DNA of 64,000 nucleotides from contig NZ_CP024902.1 of the NCBI RefSeq assembly GCF_003330765.1, forward strand, positions 124,001 to 188,000. Reading direction: 5' to 3'. Of this stretch, positions 34,500 to 45,180 are shown piece by piece (the stretch's first letter is position 1; every line of letters begins with the position of its first letter). A program made the position numbers and the translations under genes. The notes beneath the pieces are model-generated. The model ran no database searches and was not told where the DNA came from. It worked only from the letters and a program-made list of their open reading frames with translations. The stretch comes from Burkholderia pyrrocinia. Lineage in GTDB: Bacteria; Pseudomonadota; Gammaproteobacteria; Burkholderiales; Burkholderiaceae.

Positions 34500-35384
34500 C
34501 TACTTGAACAGCCGCTCGCACAGAAAATCGACGAACACGCGCAGCTTCGGCGACAACTGCCGGCTCGACGGCCACACGATCGAGAACTGCCCCGGCGCGA
34601 TCCGGTAGGCGTCGAGCACGGTGACGAGCGCGCCGTGTTCGAGCGCGTCGCGCGCGAGGAAGTCGGGCATGTAGCCGATGCCGAGCCCGGCGAGCACGGT
34701 GCCGCGCAGCGCTTCCATGTTGTTGCAGGTCATCGCCGTGCGCAGCTTCAGCGGCGTGCCGTCGTCGGCCGCGAGCGCCCAGTCCTGCAGCTTGCCGGTG
34801 GTCGGGAAGCAGTAGCGCACGCATTCGTGCGCTTCGAGATCGCGCGGCGTGCGCGGCGTGCCGGCCTGCGCAAGATAGGCGGGCGTTGCGCACAGCACGA
34901 ACGCGAACGGGCCGAGCCGCCGCGACATCAGGCGCGAATCGGACAGCGGGCCGCTGCGGATCACCGCGTCGAAGCCGCCTTCGACGACGTCGACCATCCG
35001 GTCGTTGAAATCGAGATCGAGCTCGACGTCCGGATAGCGCTGCCGGAATTCGGGCAGCACGGGCAGCAGGAAGCGGTAGCCGATCACCGGCAGGCTCACG
35101 CGCAGCTTGCCGCGCGGGCGCTGCGCCGATGCCGTCACGGTCGCTTCCGCATCGCGAAAATCTGCGAGGATCCGCTGGCAGCGTTCGTGGAAATGCCGGC
35201 CCTCGTCGGTCAGCGTGACGCGCCGCGTCGTGCGGTTGAACAGCCGCACGCCGAGCGACTGCTCGAGTTTCGCGATCGTCTTGCCGACCGCCGACGCCGA
35301 GATGCCGAGCGCGCGGCCGGCCGCGACGAAGCTCAGTGCTTCGGCGGTGCGAACGAAGGCGACGATGCCGGTCAGGTTCTCCAT
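34500..35384 (-). CDS. LysR-family transcriptional regulator
   Basis: This 294-residue LysR regulator has the winged helix at residues 1-60 (FVRTAEALSFVAAGRALGISASAVGKTIAKLE) and a periplasmic-binding-like effector domain, starting around PRGKLRVSLPVIGYRFLLPVLPEF. The sequence resembles the large group of LysR proteins that control efflux or aromatic-detoxifying genes. It is divergent from the MFS transporter, with 143 bp between, so regulation of that transporter is the simplest reading. A link to ethanolamine is not indicated by anything but position. Confidence 0.92.
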   Translation of the reverse strand: MENLTGIVAFVRTAEALSFVAAGRALGISASAVGKTIAKLEQSLGVRLFNRTTRRVTLTDEGRHFHERCQRILADFRDAEATVTASAQRPRGKLRVSLPVIGYRFLLPVLPEFRQRYPDVELDLDFNDRMVDVVEGGFDAVIRSGPLSDSRLMSRRLGPFAFVLCATPAYLAQAGTPRTPRDLEAHECVRYCFPTTGKLQDWALAADDGTPLKLRTAMTCNNMEALRGTVLAGLGIGYMPDFLARDALEHGALVTVLDAYRIAPGQFSIVWPSSRQLSPKLRVFVDFLCERLFK

Positions 35385-35527
35385 CGAGGTTGGCCAAGGC
35401 GGATGGTTGGATGAATTGCGGAATTTTAGTCCGTTATATGTGGAACTTCGCGTGGTTTTTCGCGGATTGAATCGGATTTATCTTCTGTCGCTCTGACGGC
35501 GCATCCGCGCCGGCTTTTCGAGGAGCG

Positions 35528-37144
35528 ATGATGGATCACCCGTTTTCAGCTGCTTCAGCCATGTCGGCGCGCCGGCGCGCGTGGGTGCTGGCCGCCGTCT
35601 GCATGGCCGCCGTCGCGCTGCCGCTGTCGTTTTCGGGCGGCGCGGTCGCGACGCCGGCGATCGGCCGCGACCTGCACGGCGGCCCGGTCGCGATGAACTG
35701 GATCACCAATGCGTTCATGCTCGCGTTCGGCAGCTTCCTGATGGCGGCGGGCGCGCTGGCCGACCAGTTCGGCCGCAAGCGCCTGTTCGCGATCGGCGTC
35801 GGCGGCTTCACGCTGATGTCGGTCGCGCTCGCGTTCGCGCCGTCGATGCTCGCGGTCGATCTGCTGCGTGCCGCGCAAGGGCTCGCGGCGGCGGCTGCGC
35901 TCGCGGGCGGCACGGCGGCGCTCGCACAGGAATTCGACGGCGCGGCGCGCACGCGCGCGTTCAGCCTGCTCGGCACGACGTTCGGGATCGGGCTCGCGTT
36001 CGGGCCTGTGCTCGCCGGCGGCCTGATCGGGCATTACGGCTGGCGCGCGATCTTCGTGACGAGCGCGGTGGCGGGCGTGCTGTCGCTCGGGTTCGGGCTG
36101 CCGCGCATGCACGAGTCGCGCGACCCGCACGCGACGGGGCTCGACTGGCCCGGCACGGCCGCGTTCACCGCCGCGCTGACGCTGTTCACGTTCGGCGTGA
36201 TCGAGGCGCCCGCGCGCGGCTGGACCAGCGCGCTCGTGATCGCGCTGCTGGCCGGCGCGGCGCTCGGCGCATGCGCGTTCGCGACGATCGAGATGCGCGT
36301 CGCGCGGCCGATGCTCGACCTGTCGCTGTTCCGCATCGCGCGCTTCGTCGGCGTGCAGGTGCTGCCGGTATCGACCTGCTGCTGCTACATCGTGCTGCTC
36401 GTCGTGCTGCCGCTGCGCTTCATCGGCATCGACGGCTTCAGTGAAATCGACGCCGGCTGGCTGATGCTCGCGATCTCCGCACCGATGCTGGTCGTGCCGC
36501 TCGTCGCGGCGACGCTCATGCGCTGGCTGTCGGCCGGCGTGATCTCGGGACTCGGGCTGATGATCGCGGCGGCCGGCCTCGTGTGGCTGGGCGTCGCGCT
36601 GCGCGGCGGCGCGGGGCCCGCGGCGATCGCGCCGATGCTCGCGATCGGGGTCGGGGCCGGCATGCCGTGGGGGCTGATGGACGGGCTGTCGGTGAGCGTC
36701 GTGCCGAAGGAGCGTGCAGGGATGGCGACGGGGATCTTCAGCACGACGCGCGTGGCCGGCGAGGGGATCGCGCTCGCGATCGTCGGCGCGGTGCTGGCCG
36801 CGCTCGCGCAGACGGGGCTACGGCAGGCAGCCGGCGCCGCCGGCACGCCCGACGCGACGCTGCGTGCGGCCGCGCGGCTCGCGACCGGCGATCTCGCGGG
36901 CGCGGCGGCTGCGCTGCCGGGTGTCGGCCACGCGGCGCTGCTCGCGAGCTACACGCATGCGTTCGACCGGCTGCTGACCGGGCTGGCCGTCGTCACGGTG
37001 CTGTGTGCGGTGGTGGTGTTCGTGTTTCTCGGCCGGCGGCCGGCGGCGGCCGAAGCGGGCGACGACGCGGACGGGCATGCGCATGCCGACCTGCCCGCGC
37101 GCAGCCGGGTCGAACCGGCCTGTGTGGACACGCACGGGCGATGA
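35528..37144 (+). CDS. MFS drug:H+ antiporter, DHA2 (14-helix) type
   Basis: This 538-residue transporter has about fourteen membrane helices. MFS motif A appears as GALADQFGRKRLF near residue 75, and the antiporter motif C region as GTTFGIGLAFGPVLAGGLIG near 150. Together with length this places it in the DHA2 (EmrB/QacA) group, which exports drugs or toxic organics using the proton gradient. An AGGAG site precedes the ATG-ATG start. It is divergently paired with the LysR gene. The substrate cannot be read from the sequence. Confidence 0.9.
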   Translation: MMDHPFSAASAMSARRRAWVLAAVCMAAVALPLSFSGGAVATPAIGRDLHGGPVAMNWITNAFMLAFGSFLMAAGALADQFGRKRLFAIGVGGFTLMSVALAFAPSMLAVDLLRAAQGLAAAAALAGGTAALAQEFDGAARTRAFSLLGTTFGIGLAFGPVLAGGLIGHYGWRAIFVTSAVAGVLSLGFGLPRMHESRDPHATGLDWPGTAAFTAALTLFTFGVIEAPARGWTSALVIALLAGAALGACAFATIEMRVARPMLDLSLFRIARFVGVQVLPVSTCCCYIVLLVVLPLRFIGIDGFSEIDAGWLMLAISAPMLVVPLVAATLMRWLSAGVISGLGLMIAAAGLVWLGVALRGGAGPAAIAPMLAIGVGAGMPWGLMDGLSVSVVPKERAGMATGIFSTTRVAGEGIALAIVGAVLAALAQTGLRQAAGAAGTPDATLRAAARLATGDLAGAAAALPGVGHAALLASYTHAFDRLLTGLAVVTVLCAVVVFVFLGRRPAAAEAGDDADGHAHADLPARSRVEPACVDTHGR

Positions 37145-37243
37145 GCGTCGCGTCGTCGCGCACGAGCGCTTCGGCCATGGCAGCCGGCGCGCCGTTGCAT
37201 GTCGTCATGACCGCACTCGCACGCTGACGATCCGCCCATCGCA

Positions 37244-37672
37244 TCACGCCAGGACGAGCGGCGGCAGCGCCGCATCCGCCCGCGCCTGCGCCCGTTCCAC
37301 CGCGATCACCACATGGCGCCGTGCGTCGGGCCACAGGTGCGCGCGGCTTCCCGTCTCCTCGTCGATCGTCGCGCGACCCTGCACGAGCCAGGTCGTCTGG
37401 CGCACGAAATCGACGAACAGCAGCGCGATGGCCGGATTCACGAGCAGGTTGCCGATCGTGTTGAACAGGTTGTTGCCCGCGAAGTCGGGCAGCACGAGCG
37501 TGCGGCGGTCGGGGATGTCGACGAGCGGCGCGAACGAGCCGTCGGCGCGCGGCTGGCGGCCGCGGTACGAGCAGTCGCTGTCGCCGGCCGCGTCGGCGGT
37601 CGCGACGATCAGGAACGCCTGCTCGCGGATGAACGCGATGGCGTCGTCGGTCAGGGGGCCGTGGTCGCTCAT
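37244..37672 (-). CDS. Pyridoxamine 5'-phosphate oxidase-family (FMN split-barrel) protein
   Basis: This 142-residue protein has the FMN-binding split-barrel fold of the PNPOx-like family: QAFLIVATADAAGDSDCSYRG near residue 20, FAPLVDIPDRRTLVLPDF in the middle, GNNLFNTIGNLLVNPAIALLFVDF near 80, and LVQGRATIDEE near 112. It is too short for pyridoxamine-phosphate oxidase itself and fits small flavin- or F420-type reductases. A second member of the family lies at 39782. Both flank the aldehyde dehydrogenase gene; this one is divergent from it. The true role is unknown. Confidence 0.85.
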   Translation of the reverse strand: MSDHGPLTDDAIAFIREQAFLIVATADAAGDSDCSYRGRQPRADGSFAPLVDIPDRRTLVLPDFAGNNLFNTIGNLLVNPAIALLFVDFVRQTTWLVQGRATIDEETGSRAHLWPDARRHVVIAVERAQARADAALPPLVLA

Positions 37673-37818
37673 GGAATCGGCCGGCGCGAACGCCGCTGCG
37701 TGTGGATGCACGATTCGCACGCAAGCGACATGCCACGCGTCGCTGCCCGGCTGCCCGTGCCGCCCGGTGGGCGCACTGTGAAAAATCCGGACACCGGCCA
37801 CGCCGCTGCGCAATCACG

Positions 37819-37861
37819 GTGTTCAGAATCGGCACACCCGCCGTGCTGCGTGCGTGAACAC
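37819..37861. promoter_or_regulatory. Inverted repeat upstream of a sigma-54 promoter, possible activator site
   Basis: CGGTGTTC (37817-37824) and GAACACGG (37856-37863) form an imperfect inverted repeat about 65-105 bp upstream of the -24/-12 element. This is the usual distance range for an enhancer-binding protein site. The pairing is short and could be chance. Confidence 0.4.
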
Positions 37862-37921
37862 GGCACGACGCGCACCCGGGCCGGCCTCGGTCGCGGTGCT
37901 TCCGTGCCGCTCCCGTCCTGT

Positions 37922-37938
37922 TTGGCACGCATGTTGCG
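37922..37938 (+). promoter_or_regulatory. Putative sigma-54 (RpoN) promoter of the aldehyde dehydrogenase
   Basis: TTGGCACGCATGTTGCG closely matches the -24/-12 consensus TGGCACG-N4-TTGCW. GG lies at 37924-37925 and GC at 37936-37937, with exactly ten bases between. It lies 66 bp before the start codon. Apart from this site and the inverted repeat at 37819, the 331-bp divergent gap shows nothing recognised. Confidence 0.75.
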
Positions 37939-38003
37939 TAAACGGGTACAGCGCGATCCAACCGGCGCTGTACTTACACAAGCACGATGAACAGGAGACA
38001 TGT

Positions 38004-39530
<1,527 letters not shown>

Positions 39531-39781
39531 TCGCCGACACGGTGGCGAAGCGCCGGGGCCGGCCGGTCGGCAGAGCAATGCCGGCCGGTCCGGTTGCCGG
39601 TTTTCGGCGGTGACGCGAGCGGCGCACGCGTGGGTGCGATGCGCCGCCGCCGGTCATCCGGCACTTCGCCATTTTCGACTGCGACATCCGACATCCGACA
39701 CCCGGCGCAGGCCGCGCATCGTCGCGGCCTGCGCCGGAAACGATACCGGCAGCCGCGCGTTCGCGGCGGCATGGTGCGCCG

Positions 39782-40345
39782 ATGCATGCGACAGACACCA
39801 GCATGGCAGAACAGCCCCGATCCTTGCCGCGCCACGCCGTATTCCACGCGGGCGAACTCGATGCGCATCACCGCTTCGGCGTCGTCGACGAAGCCGAGCG
39901 GATGAGCAACGTCGTGACGACGCGGCTGAGCATCGGCGTGCGGCAGTTCGTCGAGTCGCAGCCGTTCATGTTCGTCGGCACCGCATGCGGCTCACGCGCA
40001 CCCGTGACCTGCGACATCGTGCAGAGCCTGCGCGACGCGAACGGCGATCTGCTGCCCGTCGTCTGCGTGATCGACACGAAGACGCTGCGGTTCGCGTTGC
40101 CCGTGCATGGCGACGGCGGCCGGATCGACACGGCAGCGTGCGACGGCAGCGGTGTCGGGTTGCTGTTCGTCGATTTCGTGCGTGGCATCCGCTACCGGAT
40201 CAACGGTCGCGCAACGCTGCGTGCCGATCTGCGGAAAGCGGACGCGGCGCCCTGGCCGGCCGGCAGCGCGATCGTCGAGCTGGCGGTCGCGCAGGCGTAC
40301 GGCAATTGCGGCACGCGGGTCGTACGGCTGAAGCAGGCCAGGTAG
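39782..40345 (+). CDS. Second FMN split-barrel (PNPOx-like) protein
   Basis: This 187-residue protein shares the split-barrel pattern with the product at 37244: FMFVGTACGSRAPVTCDIVQ near residue 62, then LPVVCVIDTKTLRFALP near 90, VGLLFVDFVRGIRYRINGRATL near 125 and a C-terminal VAQAYGNCGTRVVRL. The N-terminal 40 residues (with FHAGELDAHHRFGV) are extra and typical of a pyridoxamine-phosphate-oxidase-like subgroup. The start may be ATG 39782 or 39803; neither has a strong ribosome binding site. It lies between the aldehyde dehydrogenase and eutR. Function is unknown. Confidence 0.8.
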   Translation: MHATDTSMAEQPRSLPRHAVFHAGELDAHHRFGVVDEAERMSNVVTTRLSIGVRQFVESQPFMFVGTACGSRAPVTCDIVQSLRDANGDLLPVVCVIDTKTLRFALPVHGDGGRIDTAACDGSGVGLLFVDFVRGIRYRINGRATLRADLRKADAAPWPAGSAIVELAVAQAYGNCGTRVVRLKQAR

Positions 40346-40497
40346 CCGGTAGTCGGTAGCCGCCGGCGGCGGGCCTGTGCGGTCGTCGCGCGTATCGCAC
40401 CGGCAGCGTGCGCGACACGCCGCGTCCGGGTGCGCACGCATGGCGCGCGCCGGCCGGGCCGTGTGGAATGACGGGCTTGTTGCCGGGCCGCGCGGTT

Positions 40498-40513
40498 CGG
40501 CACGGGATTTGCG
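40498..40513 (+). promoter_or_regulatory. Putative sigma-54 promoter of eutR
   Basis: CGGCACGGGATTTGCG matches the -24/-12 consensus, with GG at 40499-40500, ten bases, and GC at 40511-40512. It lies 38 bp before the eutR start codon. The T at the first consensus position is replaced by C. Confidence 0.65.
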
Positions 40514-40550
40514 TGACAGGCGCGGTTCCGGGCAGGTGAGGGAGGACACG

Positions 40551-41585
40551 ATGGATCAACACGTGGCGTGTATCGAAGAAACGACGGCTGAAGACACGCG
40601 GCGCAACGCGCAGGGCGACGACGCGCTGGCCGGGCAGGCCGTCGTCAGCGTTGCGCACGACGCCGACGAGCAGGCGCGCAACCTGATCGGCTGGCGGCAA
40701 ACCTACGACCAGCTCGCGGCCGGCCGCTTCGTCGGCACGCTGACCGAGCTGCCGCTCGACACGATGAAGCTGTTTCGCGAATCGACGAGCCACCTGCTGC
40801 GCCAGGCGTGCGAGGTGCGCGGCGATGCGTACTGGTTCGGCATCCCGCTCGTGTGCGACGGCACGGCGCGCGTCGATGCGTGCCGCATCGGGCCCGGCGC
40901 GCTTGCGTTCCGGCCCGGCAACGTCGAATTCGAACTGGTGACGCCGGCGCAGTTCTCGATCTACGGCGTGGTCGTGCGCGGCGACGTGTTGCGCCGTTAT
41001 GCGGAGGAGGTCGAACGTAGTGCGCTCGACGAGCGGCTGTTCACGCAGTGCGTGATGCAGGTCGGCGATGCGCGGCTCGCGCGCCTGTGCGCGCTGCTCG
41101 GCCGCCGGCTCGATGGCGCGGTGACCATGGCCGGCCCGCTGCCCGATGCGCAGCGCGACGACCTGCAGGCCGAGGTGCTGGCCGCGCTGTTCGATGCGTG
41201 CGCGCAACCGGCCGACGACGGCGCCGGCCGTGCGCCGTCGACGCGCCGCTGGATCGTCGGACAGGCGCGCGACTATGTGCTCGCGCACCGCACGCGCCCG
41301 GTCGGCGTGCCCGAGCTGTGCGAGCAGTTGCTCGTCAGCCGGCGCACGCTGCAGTACTGCTTCCAGGACGTGCTCGGGATGGCGCCCGCGACCTATCTGC
41401 GTACGCTGCGTCTGAACGGCGCGCGGCGCGATCTGTGCGGCCGCGCGGCCGGCTCGGTGCAGGATGTCGCGGAGGCGTGGGGCTTCTGGCATCTCAGCCA
41501 GTTCGCGACCGATTACCGGCGGCTGTTCGGCAAGCGGCCGTCGGAAACGCTGCGCGATCGCACGGTGAGGGTGGCGGCGGGGTGA
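40551..41585 (+). CDS. eutR: AraC-family ethanolamine regulator EutR
   Basis: This 344-residue AraC-type activator matches enteric EutR along its length: GWRQTYDQLAAGRFVGTLTE near residue 45, LFRESTSHLLRQACEV near 75 and YWFGIPLVCDG near 95 in the sensor domain. The C-terminal double helix-turn-helix has LCEQLLVSRRTLQYCFQ near 260 and GFWHLSQFATDYRRLFG near 310. In enteric bacteria EutR needs both ethanolamine and adenosylcobalamin. The ATG at 40551 has GGGAGGA upstream. Here it ends a locus with eat-eutBC and an acetaldehyde dehydrogenase, so it is the likely activator of eat-eutBC. Confidence 0.9.
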   Translation: MDQHVACIEETTAEDTRRNAQGDDALAGQAVVSVAHDADEQARNLIGWRQTYDQLAAGRFVGTLTELPLDTMKLFRESTSHLLRQACEVRGDAYWFGIPLVCDGTARVDACRIGPGALAFRPGNVEFELVTPAQFSIYGVVVRGDVLRRYAEEVERSALDERLFTQCVMQVGDARLARLCALLGRRLDGAVTMAGPLPDAQRDDLQAEVLAALFDACAQPADDGAGRAPSTRRWIVGQARDYVLAHRTRPVGVPELCEQLLVSRRTLQYCFQDVLGMAPATYLRTLRLNGARRDLCGRAAGSVQDVAEAWGFWHLSQFATDYRRLFGKRPSETLRDRTVRVAAG

Positions 41586-41633
41586 CGAGGGCGGTGCCTG
41601 CGGCCGTCCGGTTCGCTGCCGCGTGCTGTTTCC

Positions 41634-42728
41634 TTATCCGGTCGTTGCCGCCGTTTCGCGCGGCGCCGGCCAAGCGAGCGCGTCCCAGTCGATCGCGCGA
41701 TACGCGGCTTCGACTGCCGCGAGATCGTCCGGATGCTCGCTGCGATGCAGCCCGTGCAATTCGGCCGGCACGTCGAGCGCGACCGGCACGCAATGCGGAT
41801 AGTCGCGCACGCGCAGCGCCGGCCCGATCGTCGTGAAGCACGCGAGCGTCGGCACGTCGAACCCGTCGGCAAGATGCAGCGCGGCCGTGTCGGGTGCGAA
41901 CAGCAGGCTTGCGCCCTTGACCCATGCAATGAACCGCGCGGTGTCGGCCGCGTCGCCGCTCACGTCGACGTAGGCCGGATGCGCAACCGGACCGAACCCG
42001 ACCACCGGCAGCCCGTAGCGTTGCGCGAGCTGCTCCACGAACGCCGCGCGCAGCGCCGGCGGCACGCTGCGCACCGCCGTGCTCGCGTTCGGGCAGAACA
42101 GCACGTACGGCCGCTGCCATGCGGCCGGCAGCGCGGGCAGCGGCAGTCGCGCGAGCCAGCGGTTGCGCTTCGCGGCAGCCGGCACGGTGGCCGGGTCGAC
42201 GCCGAGCGCATCGAGGAAGAAATCGATCATCGGCAGCCGTGCGAACGCGGGCCAGTACAGGTGATTGCCGATGTCGATGCACGGCAAGTCCGGGGGCAGC
42301 GCTGCGACGGGGCACGGCAGCGCGCGCGACGGCGCGACGACATCGGCCGCGAGCGCATACAGCGCATCCACATAGCGCGGCGCGCGGGCCGGCCGGTACA
42401 GCGTGAAGCGCAGGCCCGTGTGCGCTGCGCGCAGCGCCGCGAGCGCGCTCAGCCCGATCACCGAATCGCCGAGCGTGACACCCATCCCGTTGATCACGTG
42501 CACATGCTGCGCGCGGTCGTAGTCGAGCCGGAACGGCTGGTGCGCCGCGTGCAGCAGCCCGAGCGCAGCCGCGGCCGGTACGTGGCCGACGGCGCGGGCA
42601 TTGCCGTGTTCGATGTCGTAGGGTGCGACGAGCGTGCCGTCCGGCGCGAGCAGCGTGCCGGGGAGCACGAGCGCGTCGTCGTGCGACAGCGGGGCGCCGG
42701 GCGGCGCGATGCGCATCTCCATCGTCAT
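41634..42728 (-). CDS. GT9-like (heptosyltransferase-fold) glycosyltransferase family protein
   Basis: This 364-residue protein looks like a GT9 glycosyltransferase. The N-terminal Rossmann half has MGVTLGDSVIGLSALAALRAAH near residue 75, the typical GDxxxxxPAL segment in altered form, and the C-terminal half has YVLFCPNAST near 200, FIAWVKGASLLFAPDTAALHLADGF near 265 and PTLACFTTIGPALR. The first 65 residues are an extra region without clear homology. The start overlaps the stop of the TPP enzyme gene by an ATGA, so the two are translationally coupled. No lipopolysaccharide genes are near, so the acceptor is unknown. Confidence 0.7.
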   Translation of the reverse strand: MTMEMRIAPPGAPLSHDDALVLPGTLLAPDGTLVAPYDIEHGNARAVGHVPAAAALGLLHAAHQPFRLDYDRAQHVHVINGMGVTLGDSVIGLSALAALRAAHTGLRFTLYRPARAPRYVDALYALAADVVAPSRALPCPVAALPPDLPCIDIGNHLYWPAFARLPMIDFFLDALGVDPATVPAAAKRNRWLARLPLPALPAAWQRPYVLFCPNASTAVRSVPPALRAAFVEQLAQRYGLPVVGFGPVAHPAYVDVSGDAADTARFIAWVKGASLLFAPDTAALHLADGFDVPTLACFTTIGPALRVRDYPHCVPVALDVPAELHGLHRSEHPDDLAAVEAAYRAIDWDALAWPAPRETAATTG

Positions 42729-44428
42729 CCGCCGCGCGCGCGGCGGCCCTGCTCGCGGATCTGTTCGAGCGTCGCGGCTGGCGTGCTGGCGTCCTGCGGG
42801 ATGCGGATCTCGATCAGTGCGGGCAGCCCGCAGGTCAGCGCGCGCTCGAGCGCGGGCGCGAAATCGGCGGTGCGCTCGACCGTCTCGCCATGCGCGCCGA
42901 ATGCGCGCGCATATGCGGCGAAATCGGGATTCGTGAGCCCCGTGCCGTGCACGCGCCCCGGATAGTTGCGCTCCTGATGCATGCGGATCGTACCGAAATG
43001 CCCGTTGTTGACGACGATCGCGACGATGTTCAGCCCGTACTGCATCGCGGTCGCGAGCTCGTTGCCGGCCATCATGAAGCAGCCGTCGCCTGCGAGCGCG
43101 ACGACGGCGCGCGACGGGTACAGCGACTTCGCCGCGAGCGCGGCCGGAATCCCGTAGCCCATCGCGCCGCTCGTCGGCGCGAGCTGCGAGCGGAAGTGCC
43201 GGTACGCGAAGTGGCGATGCAGCCAGATCGCATAGTTGCCGGCGCCGTTGGTCAGGATCGCGTCGTGCGGCAGCCGCTCGCGCAATTGCACCATCACGTC
43301 GCCGAGCTGGACGTCGCCGGGCATCGGCAGCGGCGCATGCCATTCGCGGTACGCGCGATGCGCGTCGGCGGCCGTGCCGGCCCAGGCCGGTTGCGCCGGC
43401 GGGTCGAGCGCGGCGAGCGGCGCGGCAATCTCGGGCATCCCCGATACGATCGGCAGGTCGGCCGCATAGACGCGGCCGAGTTCGTCCGCGCCCTGATGCA
43501 CGTGGATCAGCGTCTGGCGCGTCTTCGGGATGTCGAGCAGCGTGTAGCCGTTGGTCGTCGCTTCGCCGAGGCGCGGCCCGAGCACGAGCAGCAGGTCGGC
43601 GTCGCGGATGCGCTTCGCGAGCGCGGGGTTGATCCCGAGCCCGACGTCGCCCGCGTAGTTCGGATGCGCGTTGTCGATCGTGTCCTGGTAACGGAACGCG
43701 CACGCGACCGGCAGTTGCCAGCGCTCGACGAAGGTGCGCAGGTTCGCGCACGCGTCGGGCGTCCAGCCGCTGCCGCCGACGATCGCGAACGGCCGTTCCG
43801 CGCGCGCGAGCCGCTCGCGCAGCTCGTCCAACTGCGCGGCCGACGGCGCGGCCGCGACGCGCTTCGCAGCCGGCACGGCGGGTTGCGCCGCGCACGCTTC
43901 GGACAGCACGTCCTCCGGCAGCGCGAGCACGACCGGCCCGGGACGGCCGGACGTCGCGACGTGGAACGCATGGCTCAGATATTCGGGGATGCGGCGCGGG
44001 TCGTCGATCTGCGCGACCCATTTCGCCATCTGGCCGAACATCCGGCGGTAGTCGATTTCCTGGAAGGCTTCGCGGTCGAGGTGCTCGCGCGCGCACTGGC
44101 CGACGAACAGGATCATCGGCGTCGAATCCTGGAACGCGGTATGCACGCCGATCGACGCGTGGGTCGCGCCGGGCCCGCGCGTGACGAACGCGATGCCCGG
44201 GCGGCCGGTCAGCTTGCCGACGGCCTCGGCCATGTTCGCGGCGGCCGCCTCGTGGCGGCACACGATCGTCTGGATGCGCGCGGTGTCGTCCGCCAGCGCA
44301 TCGAGTACGGCGAGGAAGCTCTCGCCCGGCACGCAGAACACGCGTTCGACGTGATTGGCGAGCAACGCATCGACGAGCAGTCGCGCACCGGTGGTGGCGC
44401 GCGGCTCGAGATCCTTGGAATGCGACAT
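42725..44428 (-). CDS. Thiamine diphosphate-dependent enzyme, acetolactate-synthase-like
   Basis: This 567-residue protein has the three-domain build of the acetolactate synthase / decarboxylase family. The N-terminal pyrimidine domain has VFCVPGESFLAVLDAL and the catalytic glutamate in VCRHEAAAANMAEAVG near residue 60. A central domain (about 190-330) follows. The C-terminal TPP-binding motif runs from GDGCFMMAGNELATA to IVVNNGHFG near 430-460. The product differs from anabolic IlvB in lacking a regulatory partner nearby. The reaction is therefore a 2-oxoacid decarboxylation or carboligation on an unknown substrate. It is the first gene of a two-gene unit with the GT9-like gene. Confidence 0.88.
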   Translation of the reverse strand: MSHSKDLEPRATTGARLLVDALLANHVERVFCVPGESFLAVLDALADDTARIQTIVCRHEAAAANMAEAVGKLTGRPGIAFVTRGPGATHASIGVHTAFQDSTPMILFVGQCAREHLDREAFQEIDYRRMFGQMAKWVAQIDDPRRIPEYLSHAFHVATSGRPGPVVLALPEDVLSEACAAQPAVPAAKRVAAAPSAAQLDELRERLARAERPFAIVGGSGWTPDACANLRTFVERWQLPVACAFRYQDTIDNAHPNYAGDVGLGINPALAKRIRDADLLLVLGPRLGEATTNGYTLLDIPKTRQTLIHVHQGADELGRVYAADLPIVSGMPEIAAPLAALDPPAQPAWAGTAADAHRAYREWHAPLPMPGDVQLGDVMVQLRERLPHDAILTNGAGNYAIWLHRHFAYRHFRSQLAPTSGAMGYGIPAALAAKSLYPSRAVVALAGDGCFMMAGNELATAMQYGLNIVAIVVNNGHFGTIRMHQERNYPGRVHGTGLTNPDFAAYARAFGAHGETVERTADFAPALERALTCGLPALIEIRIPQDASTPAATLEQIREQGRRARGG

Positions 44429-44718
44429 GGGCTGCCGTCTCCCTGGGTAACGGGACGTACAGCTTACGCCCGTTGGCGGGGCGGTGAAAGGTGCCGGAGC
44501 GCGGGGCTGGGCCGGGCGGCGCGTCTGCCGTGTTCGTCAGTTCCGGCTGGCCGAAAGGATAGCTTGTGCGCGATCGCCCGACGGTGAAAAGTGAGCGCTT
44601 CGGATGTCGAGTCGAACACGCATTTCGCTCACCGATGCCGTGTGACCAAATAACAATAAAATGGGTGGCTGTTCAATAGTAAAATTTCCCGGAATGACTA
44701 ACGGGATCGAGGATCATC

Positions 44719-45180
44719 ATGGCAACCGAAACGATCGATCAGAAGACGCTCGTCCAGCTCGTCGAAGCCGGCGCCGTGCGCGCCGCGCGCGTGGTCGGCT
44801 GCGGCAACGGCTGGGCCGTTTCGGCCCGCTGCGGCGCGAACGAACGATTCCTGTCGGCCAAGCGCGGCGATGTGCGCGTGTTCCGCCGTTTTGAAACGCT
44901 GGTCAGTTTTCTGCGCGATATCGGCATCAGCCGGTTCGACGTGGACGCATCGGATTTCGACCCGGATGCGGCTGGAGGGGCGACCCGGCCCGATCGCGCG
45001 GCCGCGTTGAAAGCGGCCCACGAAGCGGCCGCCCACGATCGCTGGTTCCGCGATCAGGTGCAGCAGGCGCTGGACGACCCGCGCCCGTCGGTTCCCGATG
45101 CCGAGGTCAGGGCCGGGCTTGCGTCGCGCCGCGCCGCGCTGCGCCAACGGATCGCGGGCAAGCGGGGTAAGGCTGCTTGA
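44719..45180 (+). CDS. Two-part antitoxin of a ParE/RelE-type module
   Basis: This 153-residue protein sits directly upstream of a ParE-type toxin gene. Residues 1-80 (with WAVSARCGANERFLSAKRGDVRVFRRFETL in pieces) form a small beta-rich region I cannot name. Residues 95-153 resemble the toxin-binding C-terminus of RelB/StbD-like antitoxins, with HDRWFRDQVQQALDDPRP and VRAGLASRRAALRQRI. A GAGGA site precedes the ATG. Its TGA overlaps the toxin's TTG start. The upstream region is A/T-rich (near 44640-44700) and is the likely autoregulated promoter. Confidence 0.75.
   Translation: MATETIDQKTLVQLVEAGAVRAARVVGCGNGWAVSARCGANERFLSAKRGDVRVFRRFETLVSFLRDIGISRFDVDASDFDPDAAGGATRPDRAAALKAAHEAAAHDRWFRDQVQQALDDPRPSVPDAEVRAGLASRRAALRQRIAGKRGKAA

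Noticed and set aside
39540..39604. Terminator after the aldehyde dehydrogenase
   Set aside because: The region has direct copies of CCGGCCGGTC and a four-T run, but only a 4-bp stem precedes the T-run, so I could not support a terminator.
41634..44261. One 875-codon minus frame spanning the GT9-like gene and much of the TPP gene
   Set aside because: The first half is a wrong-frame shadow of the TPP enzyme. The real GT9-like gene begins at 42728 with the ATGA overlap.
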